DNA from: Eisenbergiella sp963559585
GTDB taxonomy: Bacteria; Bacillota; Clostridia; Lachnospirales; Lachnospiraceae
Direction: 5' to 3'
NCBI GenBank assembly: GCA_963559585.1
Contig: CAUWLJ010000035.1
Location: 1-32,683, forward strand
DNA length: 32,683 nt
Below, piece by piece: positions 14,743 through 21,850 of the stretch. Every line of letters begins with the position of its first letter. The stretch's first letter is position 1. The notes under the pieces are model-generated. The model searched no databases. It saw only the letters and a program-made list of their open reading frames with translations, and was not told where the DNA came from. A program made the translations under genes and the position numbers.

Positions 14743-15696
14743 ATGCAGGCGTACTTATTCGTGCATTTCCGGGAGAAAACCACGCCCGACGGAGAGCAGG
14801 TCTACTTTGGCCTGAGCCGGGACGGTTTTCACTGGGAGGAGGTAAACGGCGGCAGGCCGGTGCTCTGGGCCTATTATGGAGACCGGGGCGTGAGGGATTT
14901 CACCATCACCCGCTGTGCACAGACAGGAAAATTTTATATTTTTGCCACGGATTTAAGTCTTTCTCTGGGGATGAGGAACCAATACCATCATTCCTGGGAC
15001 GAGATCGGCAGGAACGGAAGCAAATGCTTTTCCGTATGGGAATCGGAGAACCTTACCGACTGGACGGAGCAGCGTCTGGTGAAGATCGGGGATGAGGATT
15101 TCGGCTGCCTGTGGGCGCCGGACATTATACAGGACAGGGAGAGGGGGGATTATCTGCTTCACTGGTCTTCCTCCCACCGCCTGAACGATTACGGACCCAA
15201 GGCCATTTATTACAGCAGGACGCAGGATTTTCAGAGCTTCACGGCTCCTGCCGTTCTGTACCGCAAGGAGGACAGCGGCGTGATCGACTCGGCGGTGTAC
15301 GAGGAGGACGGGCTGTACTATATGTTCGTAAAGAGCGAGGATAATCCGGCGAAGATCATTCTGCTTCGGGCGGAGCATGCGGACGGGCCCTACCGGCGTA
15401 TGGAGGCTTTTGACGAGAGCATGAAGGATGTGGCGGCCGGGCTGTACGAGGCGCCCACCGCCGTGCGCCTGGAGGACGGAAGATGGTGCCTGTTCCTGGA
15501 TTATTACGGTGTGAAGGGGGCGGGCCAGGGCTATGTGCCTTTTGTGGCGGATTCTCTGAAGGAAGGGCGTTTTGTCCGCGCCGATGAGGCGTTCCATTTC
15601 CCCTATGGCTTCAAGCACGGCACGATCCTGACCATCACCATGGAGGAGTACGAGCGGATGAAGGCCTTCGACTGGACCCATGAGGGATACTGGTAA
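14743..15696 (+). CDS. GH43-type five-bladed propeller glycosidase (probable arabinosidase)
   Basis: The 317-residue protein lacks a signal peptide and has the five-bladed beta-propeller pattern of GH43: GVRDFTITR (Asp52), LWAPDI (Asp127), GVIDSAVYEEDGLYYMF (Asp182) and YEAPTAV (Glu236, likely general acid), with FKHGTILTIT supplying the conserved active-site His near 292. GH43 members invert and release alpha-L-arabinofuranose or beta-D-xylose from plant glycans; the substrate cannot be fixed by eye. ATG 14743 follows AAGGAGG. It opens the arabinose block, 19 bp before a second GH43 gene, and has its own promoter region with a possible operator. Confidence 0.88.
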   Translation: MQAYLFVHFREKTTPDGEQVYFGLSRDGFHWEEVNGGRPVLWAYYGDRGVRDFTITRCAQTGKFYIFATDLSLSLGMRNQYHHSWDEIGRNGSKCFSVWESENLTDWTEQRLVKIGDEDFGCLWAPDIIQDRERGDYLLHWSSSHRLNDYGPKAIYYSRTQDFQSFTAPAVLYRKEDSGVIDSAVYEEDGLYYMFVKSEDNPAKIILLRAEHADGPYRRMEAFDESMKDVAAGLYEAPTAVRLEDGRWCLFLDYYGVKGAGQGYVPFVADSLKEGRFVRADEAFHFPYGFKHGTILTITMEEYERMKAFDWTHEGYW

Positions 15697-15715
15697 GGCC
15701 GGGAGGAGAACACCA

Positions 15716-16666
15716 ATGGATGAAAAACTGCAATACAACAGACCCTGGATCCTGCAGCGTGCGGATCCCTACGTGTACCGCCATACCGATGGGATGTACT
15801 ATTTTACCGCATCGGTTCCGGCCTATGACCGGATTGTGCTGAGGCGCAGCGCCACGCTGGCGGGCCTGGCGGAGGCGGAGGAAGTGACCGTATGGAAGAA
15901 GCACGCCAGCGGGATCATGGGAGAGCATATCTGGGCGCCGGAGCTGCATTATCTGGACGGGAAATGGTACGTCTATTTTGCGGCAGGAGAGGCGGAGGAC
16001 ATCTGGGCGATCCGGCCCTACGTGCTGGAGTGCGCCGATGCCGATCCGCTGACGGGAGCCTGGACGGAGAAGGGGAAGATGGGCTGCGCCGATGAGGATG
16101 AATTTTCCTTCCGCGCCTTCTCCCTGGATGCCACCGTTTTTGAGAACAAGGGCGAGCATTATTATGTATGGGCGGAGAAGGTGGGCGTGGGAAAGATGAT
16201 CTCCAATCTGTACATTGCCCGCATGGCATCCCCCTGTAAGCTTGCCACGGTGCAGGTGCTTCTCACCACGCCGGACTACGACTGGGAGAGAGTGGGCTTC
16301 TGGGTGAACGAGGGGCCTGCGGTTTTAAAGCATGAGGGCAAAATCTACCTGACCTTTTCCGCCAGCGAGACGGGGGCCTGCTACTGCATGGGAATGCTCA
16401 CGGCAGACGAGAATGCGGATCTGCTGGACCCGGCATCCTGGAAAAAGGACCGTTATCCGGTGCTGGCTTCCGATGCTTCCAGGGGGATCTACGGGCCGGG
16501 GCACAATTCCTTTACAGTGGATGAGGAAGGAAACCCGATCTGCGTCTACCACGCCCGTCAGGAGGCGGTGATCGAGGGGAATCCGCTGTACAATCCCAAC
16601 CGCCACGCCATGCTGATGAGGGTGAAATGGGATCAGGACGGCAGGCCGGTTTTTGATTACGAATAA
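15716..16666 (+). CDS. GH43 glycosidase (probable alpha-L-arabinofuranosidase)
   Basis: Start ATG 15716 follows GGGAGGAG at seven bases; an earlier in-frame start at 15680 lies in the preceding gene and lacks support. The 316-residue propeller shows the classic GH43 triad: RADPYVYR (Asp17, base), FSLDATVF (Asp138, pKa modulator) and WVNEGPAVLK (Glu199, acid), plus IWAPELHYLDGKWYVYFA and YGPGHNSFT. This is the more canonical of the two GH43 enzymes and resembles exo-acting arabinofuranosidases. With no signal peptide it acts on imported arabino-oligosaccharides, probably with the GH51 enzyme that follows. Confidence 0.92.
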   Translation: MDEKLQYNRPWILQRADPYVYRHTDGMYYFTASVPAYDRIVLRRSATLAGLAEAEEVTVWKKHASGIMGEHIWAPELHYLDGKWYVYFAAGEAEDIWAIRPYVLECADADPLTGAWTEKGKMGCADEDEFSFRAFSLDATVFENKGEHYYVWAEKVGVGKMISNLYIARMASPCKLATVQVLLTTPDYDWERVGFWVNEGPAVLKHEGKIYLTFSASETGACYCMGMLTADENADLLDPASWKKDRYPVLASDASRGIYGPGHNSFTVDEEGNPICVYHARQEAVIEGNPLYNPNRHAMLMRVKWDQDGRPVFDYE

Positions 16667-16669
16667 AAA

Positions 16670-16695
16670 GCACGGATTCAGGCCGTGCGGTTGTT
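16670..16695 (+). terminator. Weak hairpin between GH43 and GH51 genes
   Basis: A 6-bp stem gcacgg / ccgtgc (16670-16675, 16683-16688) follows an A-run and is followed by an imperfect T-rich tail. It probably allows partial read-through and may uncouple the level of GH51 from the GH43 genes. Confidence 0.3.
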
Positions 16696-16735
16696 CTTAA
16701 CAGTCTCAGACAAAGAGCCAAAAAGGAGGAGAAAG

Positions 16736-18226
16736 ATGGCAAAGATTTTTATTAACGAAAAGAACAAAAAAGGCAGGATCAATCCTGAGATCTACGGTCA
16801 TTTCAGCGAGCATCTGGGAAGATGTATCTATGAGGGGCTGTATGTGGGGGAAAATTCCGATATTCCCAATGAAAACGGAATGAGAACCGACGTGGTGGAG
16901 GCTCTGCGGGAAATGCAGATTCCGGTTCTGCGCTGGCCGGGCGGCTGCTTTGCGGACGAGTACCACTGGAAGGACGGCATCGGCCCCAAGGAAACCAGAA
17001 AGAAGATGATCAATACCCACTGGGGCGGCGTGGTGGAGGACAACAGCTTCGGAACCCACGAGTTTTTTGAGCTGTGCAGACAGCTTGGCTGTAAGACCTA
17101 TGTGAACGGCAACGTGGGAAGCGGAACCGTGCAGGAGATGAGCGAGTGGGTGGAGTACATCACCTTTGAAGGCGTATCCCCCATGGCAGACCTGAGAAAG
17201 GCAAACGGCCACGAGGAGCCCTGGAAGATCGATTATTTTGGAGTAGGCAATGAGAACTGGGGCTGCGGCGGCAACATGAGGCCGGAATACTACGCAGACC
17301 TGTACAGAAGGTATCAGACCTATGTGCGCCAGTACCACAAGGACGCGCCCATCTATAAGGTATGCGGCGGCCCCAATGTGGCGGACTATGACTGGACGAC
17401 CAAGGTGCTGGATATCTGCTCTCCCGAACCCTCCCGTTTCATGAACGGCCTGTCCCTGCATTATTATGTGCATCCGGGCGGATGGGACAACAAGGGAAGC
17501 GCCACCCAGTTCAATGAAAAAGAATGGTACAACACCCTGGAGCGCGCTCTGTATATGGAGGAGCTGGTGGAGCGCCATGGTGCGATCATGGATCAGTACG
17601 ATCCTGAGAAGAAGATCGGCCTGATCGTGGACGAGTGGGGCGGCTGGTTCGACGTGGAGCCCGGCACCAATCCAGGCTTTTTGTATCAGCAGAACACCAT
17701 GAGGGATGCTCTGATTGCCGGAATCACCCTGAATATCTTCAACAAGCACTGCGACAGGGTGAAAATGGCCTGCATCGCCCAGATGGTGAACGTGCTGCAG
17801 TCCGTAATCCTGACGGAAGGGCCTAAGATGATCAAGACCCCCACCTACCATGTATTCCATATGTACAAGCATCACCAGGGCGCGGAGCTGGTGGACAGCT
17901 TCATCGAGGGCGTTCAGACCGTTGGAGAGGATGAATTCCAGGTGCGCGATCTCCAGGAGTCCGTATCCGTATCCGAGGACGGAACCGTGAACCTGACCCT
18001 GAACAACCTGTCCGTATCCGAGAGCAGGGAAGTGGAGGTTGCGTTTACCGAGCTTCATCCCGGAAAGGTGGAGGGCTCCATCCTGACTCAGAAGATGAAC
18101 GCCTGCAATACCTTCGAGGAGCCTGAAAAGGTGAAGGAGGAAGCCTTCACTGCCTATGAGATTACAGAGAACGGACTGAAATTCACCATTCCCGCCTGCA
18201 GCGTGGTTCTGCTGCGCATTGCATAA
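16736..18226 (+). CDS. abfA: GH51 alpha-L-arabinofuranosidase
   Basis: The 496-residue enzyme has the usual GH51 length. The conserved N-terminal block reads INPEIYGHFSEHLGRCIYEG and VLRWPGGCFADEYHW; the acid/base is Glu173 in GVGNENWGCGG, and the nucleophile is Glu300 in LIVDEWGGWF. A beta-sandwich closes the C terminus. It releases terminal alpha-L-arabinofuranose with retention from arabinan, arabinoxylan or arabinogalactan oligomers in the cytoplasm. I choose ATG 16736 after AAGGAGGAG rather than the upstream in-frame start at 16685. The stop codon overlaps the start of the next gene by one base (TAATG). The symbol reflects the common name of bacterial GH51 genes. Confidence 0.96.
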   Translation: MAKIFINEKNKKGRINPEIYGHFSEHLGRCIYEGLYVGENSDIPNENGMRTDVVEALREMQIPVLRWPGGCFADEYHWKDGIGPKETRKKMINTHWGGVVEDNSFGTHEFFELCRQLGCKTYVNGNVGSGTVQEMSEWVEYITFEGVSPMADLRKANGHEEPWKIDYFGVGNENWGCGGNMRPEYYADLYRRYQTYVRQYHKDAPIYKVCGGPNVADYDWTTKVLDICSPEPSRFMNGLSLHYYVHPGGWDNKGSATQFNEKEWYNTLERALYMEELVERHGAIMDQYDPEKKIGLIVDEWGGWFDVEPGTNPGFLYQQNTMRDALIAGITLNIFNKHCDRVKMACIAQMVNVLQSVILTEGPKMIKTPTYHVFHMYKHHQGAELVDSFIEGVQTVGEDEFQVRDLQESVSVSEDGTVNLTLNNLSVSESREVEVAFTELHPGKVEGSILTQKMNACNTFEEPEKVKEEAFTAYEITENGLKFTIPACSVVLLRIA

Positions 18227-18510
18227 TGACGGATCGGACTCAGAACCGGAAGCCCTGCGTGAAGTGCCTGCTGAGGGAGCTGGACAAGGACGCCTATTTT
18301 AAAAACCTGTACGAATACATAGACGGCCTGGACGAGGAAATAAGGGCAGAAGAGAGCGTATATGAAGAACGTCTGGAGATCTGCCGCCGCTGTGACCTTC
18401 TGGCGGAGGGCATGTGCCGTGCCTGCGGCTGCTTTGTGGAGCTGCGGGCGGCCATTGCGGTGAACGGGTGTCCCTATGAACACTGGCAGCCGCACAAAAA
18501 CACGCTCTAA
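18226..18510 (+). CDS. Small Cys-rich DUF6171-like protein
   Basis: The 94-residue protein has eight Cys: CVKC (11, 14), CRRC (53, 56), CRACGC (64, 67, 69) and C82 in NGCPYEHW, with a helical middle. The pattern suggests a structural zinc-binding protein and matches the DUF6171 group as I remember it; its function is not known. The start codon overlaps the GH51 stop (TAATG), so it is translated by coupling, and it has no clear site of its own. The last codons and stop (cacgctctaa) coincide with the end sequence of the palindromic repeat at 11-172, see findings. Confidence 0.8.
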   Translation: MTDRTQNRKPCVKCLLRELDKDAYFKNLYEYIDGLDEEIRAEESVYEERLEICRRCDLLAEGMCRACGCFVELRAAIAVNGCPYEHWQPHKNTL

Positions 18511-18512
18511 GG
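18498..18512. repeat. 15-bp match to the end of the palindromic repeat
   Basis: The sequence aaacacgctctaagg is identical to 162-176, the right end of the full element plus four flanking bases. Here it forms the last codons and stop of the DUF6171-like gene. It may be a remnant of a repeat copy or a chance match. Confidence 0.45.
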
Positions 18513-18585
18513 CTGCAGGCTGCAGACAGCCGGGGACGCCGCCTAAGAACATCGATATTTTGTGCTGAAGAAAGGGGGGATCGGG

Positions 18586-19500
18586 ATGCGGCATATCAAA
18601 TCACTGGAGGAGGGGCTTCCTCTTTTTAAGGCGCTGGGGTCGGAGGTCCGGATCGAGATCATCAGGATCCTGCAGGAGAGCCCTGAGATGAGCATGAACG
18701 AGCTGGCCGGGCGGCTGAATATCACCAACGGGGCGCTCACGGCGCATGTGAGGCGGCTGGAGGAATGCGGCATTCTGAGGATCTTCAGCGAATCTGCCGG
18801 GCACGGGAATCTGAAAAAGTGCTCCGTTGCCCTGGATAAGATCCTGATCGAGCTGGACGGTGAGGAGAAGGCGGATCAGATTTACGAGGTATCCATCAAG
18901 GTGGGACATTTTACGGACTGCCAGGTCTGGCCCACCTGCGGGCTGGCCAGCCGGGAGGAGCTGATCGGAGAGGTGGACGATGTGAGATATTTTGCCCACC
19001 CCGACCGCTTCGATGCGGATATTCTCTGGTTTACCAGGGGGTACGTGGAGTATGCCGTGCCCAACTTTATCCCCACCCGTCAGCGGATCGATCAGATCAC
19101 TATTTCGGCGGAGCTGGGAAGCGAGGCTCCGGGGGTGAACAGCGAGTGGCCATCGGACATCAGTTTTTACCTGAACGGACGGCTGCTGGGAAAATGGACG
19201 GCTCCGGGGGATTTCGGCGATGTGCGCGGGCTTCTCACGCCGGACTGGTGGTATGCGGGGCTGAATCAGTATGGGCTTCTGAAAATGCTGACCGTCAATC
19301 ATAAGGGAACGTTTATCGACGGGACGCAGATCTCTGACGTGACGGTGGATGAGCTGAACCTGGACTACCGCAGCCAGATCCGTCTCCGCCTGGCCGTGGA
19401 CGAGGAGGGCGGGCGCGCCGGGGGCCTGACCATTTTTGGAAAGAGCTTTGGAAATTATAATCAGGATATTGAAGTGAAGATGAGTTACAGCCCGCTGTAG
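18586..19500 (+). CDS. ArsR-type winged-helix regulator fused to a beta-rich sensing domain
   Basis: Start ATG 18586 follows AAAGGGGGG by five bases; a GTG at 18562 is less likely. The 304-residue protein has a winged helix at about 10-85 (LFKALGSEVRIEIIRILQES; MNELAGRLNITNGALTAHVRRLEECGIL). Residues 100-304 are beta-rich and include GYVEYAVPNFIP, ISFYLNGRLLGKWTAPGDFG and a Trp pair in LLTPDWWYAG, resembling a jelly-roll carbohydrate-binding module. ArsR proteins usually have about 100 residues and sense metals, so this is an unusual layout. Lying right after the GH51 gene, it probably controls the arabinose block in response to a sugar, but this is inference. The stop codon lies inside the loop of a terminator hairpin. 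Confidence 0.8.
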   Translation: MRHIKSLEEGLPLFKALGSEVRIEIIRILQESPEMSMNELAGRLNITNGALTAHVRRLEECGILRIFSESAGHGNLKKCSVALDKILIELDGEEKADQIYEVSIKVGHFTDCQVWPTCGLASREELIGEVDDVRYFAHPDRFDADILWFTRGYVEYAVPNFIPTRQRIDQITISAELGSEAPGVNSEWPSDISFYLNGRLLGKWTAPGDFGDVRGLLTPDWWYAGLNQYGLLKMLTVNHKGTFIDGTQISDVTVDELNLDYRSQIRLRLAVDEEGGRAGGLTIFGKSFGNYNQDIEVKMSYSPL

Positions 19501-19520
19501 GTATGCAGCGGGCTGTAATA
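19485..19520 (+). terminator. Terminator hairpin overlapping the regulator stop codon
   Basis: The arms ttacagcccgctg (19485-19497) and cagcgggctgtaa (19506-19518) are perfectly complementary over 13 bp. The stop codon TAG (19498-19500) sits in the 8-base loop. The tail is only weakly T-rich (tattgt), so termination may be partial. Confidence 0.65.
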
Positions 19521-19685
19521 TTGTCAGCCAAACGTAACACGGCCTCCGCCTATATATGAGTGAGCTGGTCTATTGCATACAGCGGCAGATTAACGAACCA
19601 TTCTTCTTTTTTATAGTCCGACATGGATGTGCGGACAGAAATTTCAGGTCATCCAAAACCCGAAAATGTTTCGTGGCCCGCCGCA

Positions 19686-19714
19686 TGGATTTTCCGTGCA
19701 TTCTGGCTTAGAAT
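19686..19714 (+). promoter_or_regulatory. Possible promoter for the LacI operon
   Basis: TAGAAT (19709-19714) is preceded, at 17 bp, by TGGATT (3/6 match to a -35). The leader to the LacI start would be about 160 bases and would contain both hairpins. Confidence 0.3.
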
Positions 19715-19774
19715 AGGGGTGTAAGAAAGAACCGGAAGCATTCGGGGGAAAGCGTTCCGGCAGGTGGGAGGGGA

Positions 19775-19810
19775 GTGTGAAAAATAAGCCTGATAGCTTA
19801 TTTTTTACAC
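19775..19810 (+). terminator. Leader hairpin with T-run, possible attenuator
   Basis: Arms gtgtgaaaaataagc (19775-19789) and gcttattttttacac (19796-19810) pair over 15 bp with one G-U pair and a 6-base loop. The downstream arm contains six T in a row, so the structure could terminate transcription 70 bp before the LacI gene. Confidence 0.45.
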
Positions 19811-19841
19811 AGCTATTTGTGCCGGAGCGTCACAAATAGCT
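19811..19841 (+). repeat. Perfect 11-bp inverted repeat in the LacI leader
   Basis: The arms agctatttgtg (19811-19821) and cacaaatagct (19831-19841) match perfectly around a 9-base loop. It directly abuts the preceding hairpin. It may be an RNA hairpin or an operator for the LacI protein itself. Confidence 0.55.
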
Positions 19842-19879
19842 CTTCGCCCCGTCGCGCACGCTTCGGAATGGAGATTAAA

Positions 19880-20872
19880 ATGACGTACAGGAAGATCGCG
19901 CAGCTGGCCAATGTATCTCTGTCAACGGTTTCCAAGGCGCTGTCCGGCAGTAAGGAAATACGTGAGGATCTGAGAGAGGAGATCATCAGGATTGCCATTG
20001 AGCAGGGATATTTTGCAGAAAAAGGGAGACGGAAGATCGAATATGCCAAGAACGGGGCCATCACGGCTGCCATCGTCTGCCCGGAGATCATCAGCATAGC
20101 ATATGCCGGGGAGATCACCGCTGTCAAGGAGGCCATTGAGGAAAGAGGGGGCCTGGCTTCCATTTATGTATATGATTTTGACAGGGAGCAGCTGAACCGG
20201 ATCATCGAGACGATTACGGTCAGGAACTGTGCGGACGGGATCATCATGTTTCCGCCCGGCCCTTTTTCCACGGGCCATTCCATTCCCATCGTGGGGATCT
20301 GCTCGTACGACATGGATTATGACACCATACACAGTGATGTGGGCGCTTACTTTCTGGACGTGGTGTCTTACCTGAAGGAGCTGGGGCACAGGGAGATCGT
20401 GTTTGTGGGGGAGACCAACACGGTATCCAAGCTGGAGGCTTTTCGGAAAAGTATGGAGAAGTGCGGCCTGCCCTGTGGGGAGGACAGCGTGTACATAATA
20501 GAGGAACGCTTTGAGGCCATCGGCTATCAGGCGGCAAAGGAGATCATGGGAAGAAGCAGTCTTCCCACAGCCGTGATCTGTGCCTATGACGAAATCGCCA
20601 TGGCTCTGATCCACAGCCTTACCGAAAAAGGGATCCGCGTGCCGGAGCAGATCAGCGTCGTCGGGATCAACGACATACCGATGGCAGCGTATTCCCAGGT
20701 TCCGCTCACAACGGTCAGGGTCTTTCAGGAAAATCAGGGGGAGATCGCCGTCAATCTGCTCTACGATAAAATTTTTGGCCGTTCGGAGGTGATCCAGCAC
20801 ATCACGGTCAAGCATGAGCTGGTGAAAAGAAAGTCCACAGGCAGGGCCAGGACGGAAGGGGAAGGACAGTAA
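19880..20872 (+). CDS. LacI family transcriptional regulator
   Basis: The 330-residue protein opens with the LacI helix-turn-helix MTYRKIAQLANVSLSTVSKA, so ATG 19880 is the natural start; GGAG lies six bases before it. Earlier in-frame starts at 19817 and 19868 would add residues in front of the DNA-binding domain and lack sites. The rest is a periplasmic-binding-like effector domain: ITAAIVCPEIISIAYAGEI, AVICAYDEIAMALIHSLTEKG and ISVVGINDIPMAAYSQVPLT (the usual family signature). It probably represses the downstream transporter, GH39 and ABC genes until a pentose-containing sugar binds. Two nucleotides separate its stop from the next gene. Confidence 0.95.
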   Translation: MTYRKIAQLANVSLSTVSKALSGSKEIREDLREEIIRIAIEQGYFAEKGRRKIEYAKNGAITAAIVCPEIISIAYAGEITAVKEAIEERGGLASIYVYDFDREQLNRIIETITVRNCADGIIMFPPGPFSTGHSIPIVGICSYDMDYDTIHSDVGAYFLDVVSYLKELGHREIVFVGETNTVSKLEAFRKSMEKCGLPCGEDSVYIIEERFEAIGYQAAKEIMGRSSLPTAVICAYDEIAMALIHSLTEKGIRVPEQISVVGINDIPMAAYSQVPLTTVRVFQENQGEIAVNLLYDKIFGRSEVIQHITVKHELVKRKSTGRARTEGEGQ

Positions 20873-20874
20873 AA

Positions 20875-21762
20875 ATGGGGGCAGTTTTTATAACGATTAT
20901 TTTGTTTTGCCGGGTCGTGCAGCATCTGTGCACCAAACGTTCCAGCTGCCGGATCGACAGCGTATCCCGCTTTTTCCGATACGGAGCCTTCCGCCATATG
21001 CTAAGCGGCCTGCTGGGGCTGGCTCTGATCCTGCTGGCAGGAAACGGGTTCTCATGCGATCCTCCGTCCCTGGCGGTTTCGATCCTGTCCGGCACGATGC
21101 TTGCCGCCTCCACGGGCTTTAGCCTGGCGGCTCTGAAGGGAGGGACGGTTGCTTTGACGTCCCTGTTTGGGACGGGAGGGATCCTTGTTCCCTGCATCGC
21201 GGGGGCCCTGCTCTTCGGGACGCCCATATCCGCCGGACAGTGGATCGGTATGCTGCTGTTCTTCGTGGCGGCGTGGTTCCTGATCTCCAGCTCTTCACGG
21301 ATTTATCAGGGCTTTTCAGTGAAAACGTTCGGCCTGCTGCTTGGCGTCATGCTGTCGGAGGGCTTTACCATGCTTTCCCAGCAGCTGTTTGCGCTATGTG
21401 TGCCGGACGGGGATGTATCCGTGTTTTCCTTTCTGTCCTTCGGCACGGCAGGGGCTTTGATGCTTGTGATGGCGCTCTTTACCTGGAAAAGGAAGGAGGA
21501 AGGGGACGGCAGGGCGGCGCTGACTCCTGAGCTTCTGTTTCTGGGGGCGGTTCTGTCGGTGGTGGTGTTTATCATCAATCAGCTGGCAACTCTTGCGGCG
21601 GCCACGGTTCCACCGGTCATCCTTTTTACCTTTATAAATGGGGGAAGCACCATCATAGGGGCCATTGTGGCGGCCGTTTTCTTTAAGGAAAGGCTGACGC
21701 CGCGAAGCCTTTTGGGGATCGGACTGGGGATCCTGTCCCTTGTCATCATAAAAGCGTTTTAG
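20875..21762 (+). CDS. DMT-superfamily (EamA-like) membrane transporter
   Basis: The 295-residue protein has nine or ten hydrophobic segments. The C-terminal part (PPVILFTFINGGSTIIGAIV, FFKERLTPRSLLGIGLGILS) is the classic end of EamA/DMT transporters: a Lys-Glu-Arg after a helix, then the last helix. The N-terminal half is less typical. Members move sugars, amino acids, nucleotides or metabolites across the membrane. It starts two bases after the LacI stop, so the two are almost certainly cotranscribed, which suggests uptake or export of a compound linked to the pathway. GGAAGGGGAAGG in the end of the LacI gene can serve as its site. Confidence 0.82.
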   Translation: MGAVFITIILFCRVVQHLCTKRSSCRIDSVSRFFRYGAFRHMLSGLLGLALILLAGNGFSCDPPSLAVSILSGTMLAASTGFSLAALKGGTVALTSLFGTGGILVPCIAGALLFGTPISAGQWIGMLLFFVAAWFLISSSSRIYQGFSVKTFGLLLGVMLSEGFTMLSQQLFALCVPDGDVSVFSFLSFGTAGALMLVMALFTWKRKEEGDGRAALTPELLFLGAVLSVVVFIINQLATLAAATVPPVILFTFINGGSTIIGAIVAAVFFKERLTPRSLLGIGLGILSLVIIKAF

Positions 21763-21850
21763 GGATGCCGAAGCGGTGCGCATCCGGTAGATCAAAGATA
21801 GTCTGTCACAAAGACATTTATTGAGAAAAAAGAAAGGGGAGGATTTAAAA

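Larger units (their letters stand above)
19501..19879. other. Gene-free regulatory stretch before the LacI gene
   Basis: This 379-bp stretch holds the terminator arm ending at 19518, a possible promoter (19686-19714), a ccggaa / ttccgg hairpin near 19732-19760, and two adjacent hairpins (19775-19810 and 19811-19841). No credible gene is present. Confidence 0.6.

Noticed and set aside
16706..18058. Minus-strand open frame of 450 codons
   Set aside because: It is antisense to the GH51 gene, which has intact catalytic residues and a good start site.
19656..19670. 15-bp segment identical to the complement of 9339-9353
   Set aside because: A match of this length is expected about twice by chance on both strands of a window this size, and it does not extend beyond 15 bp.
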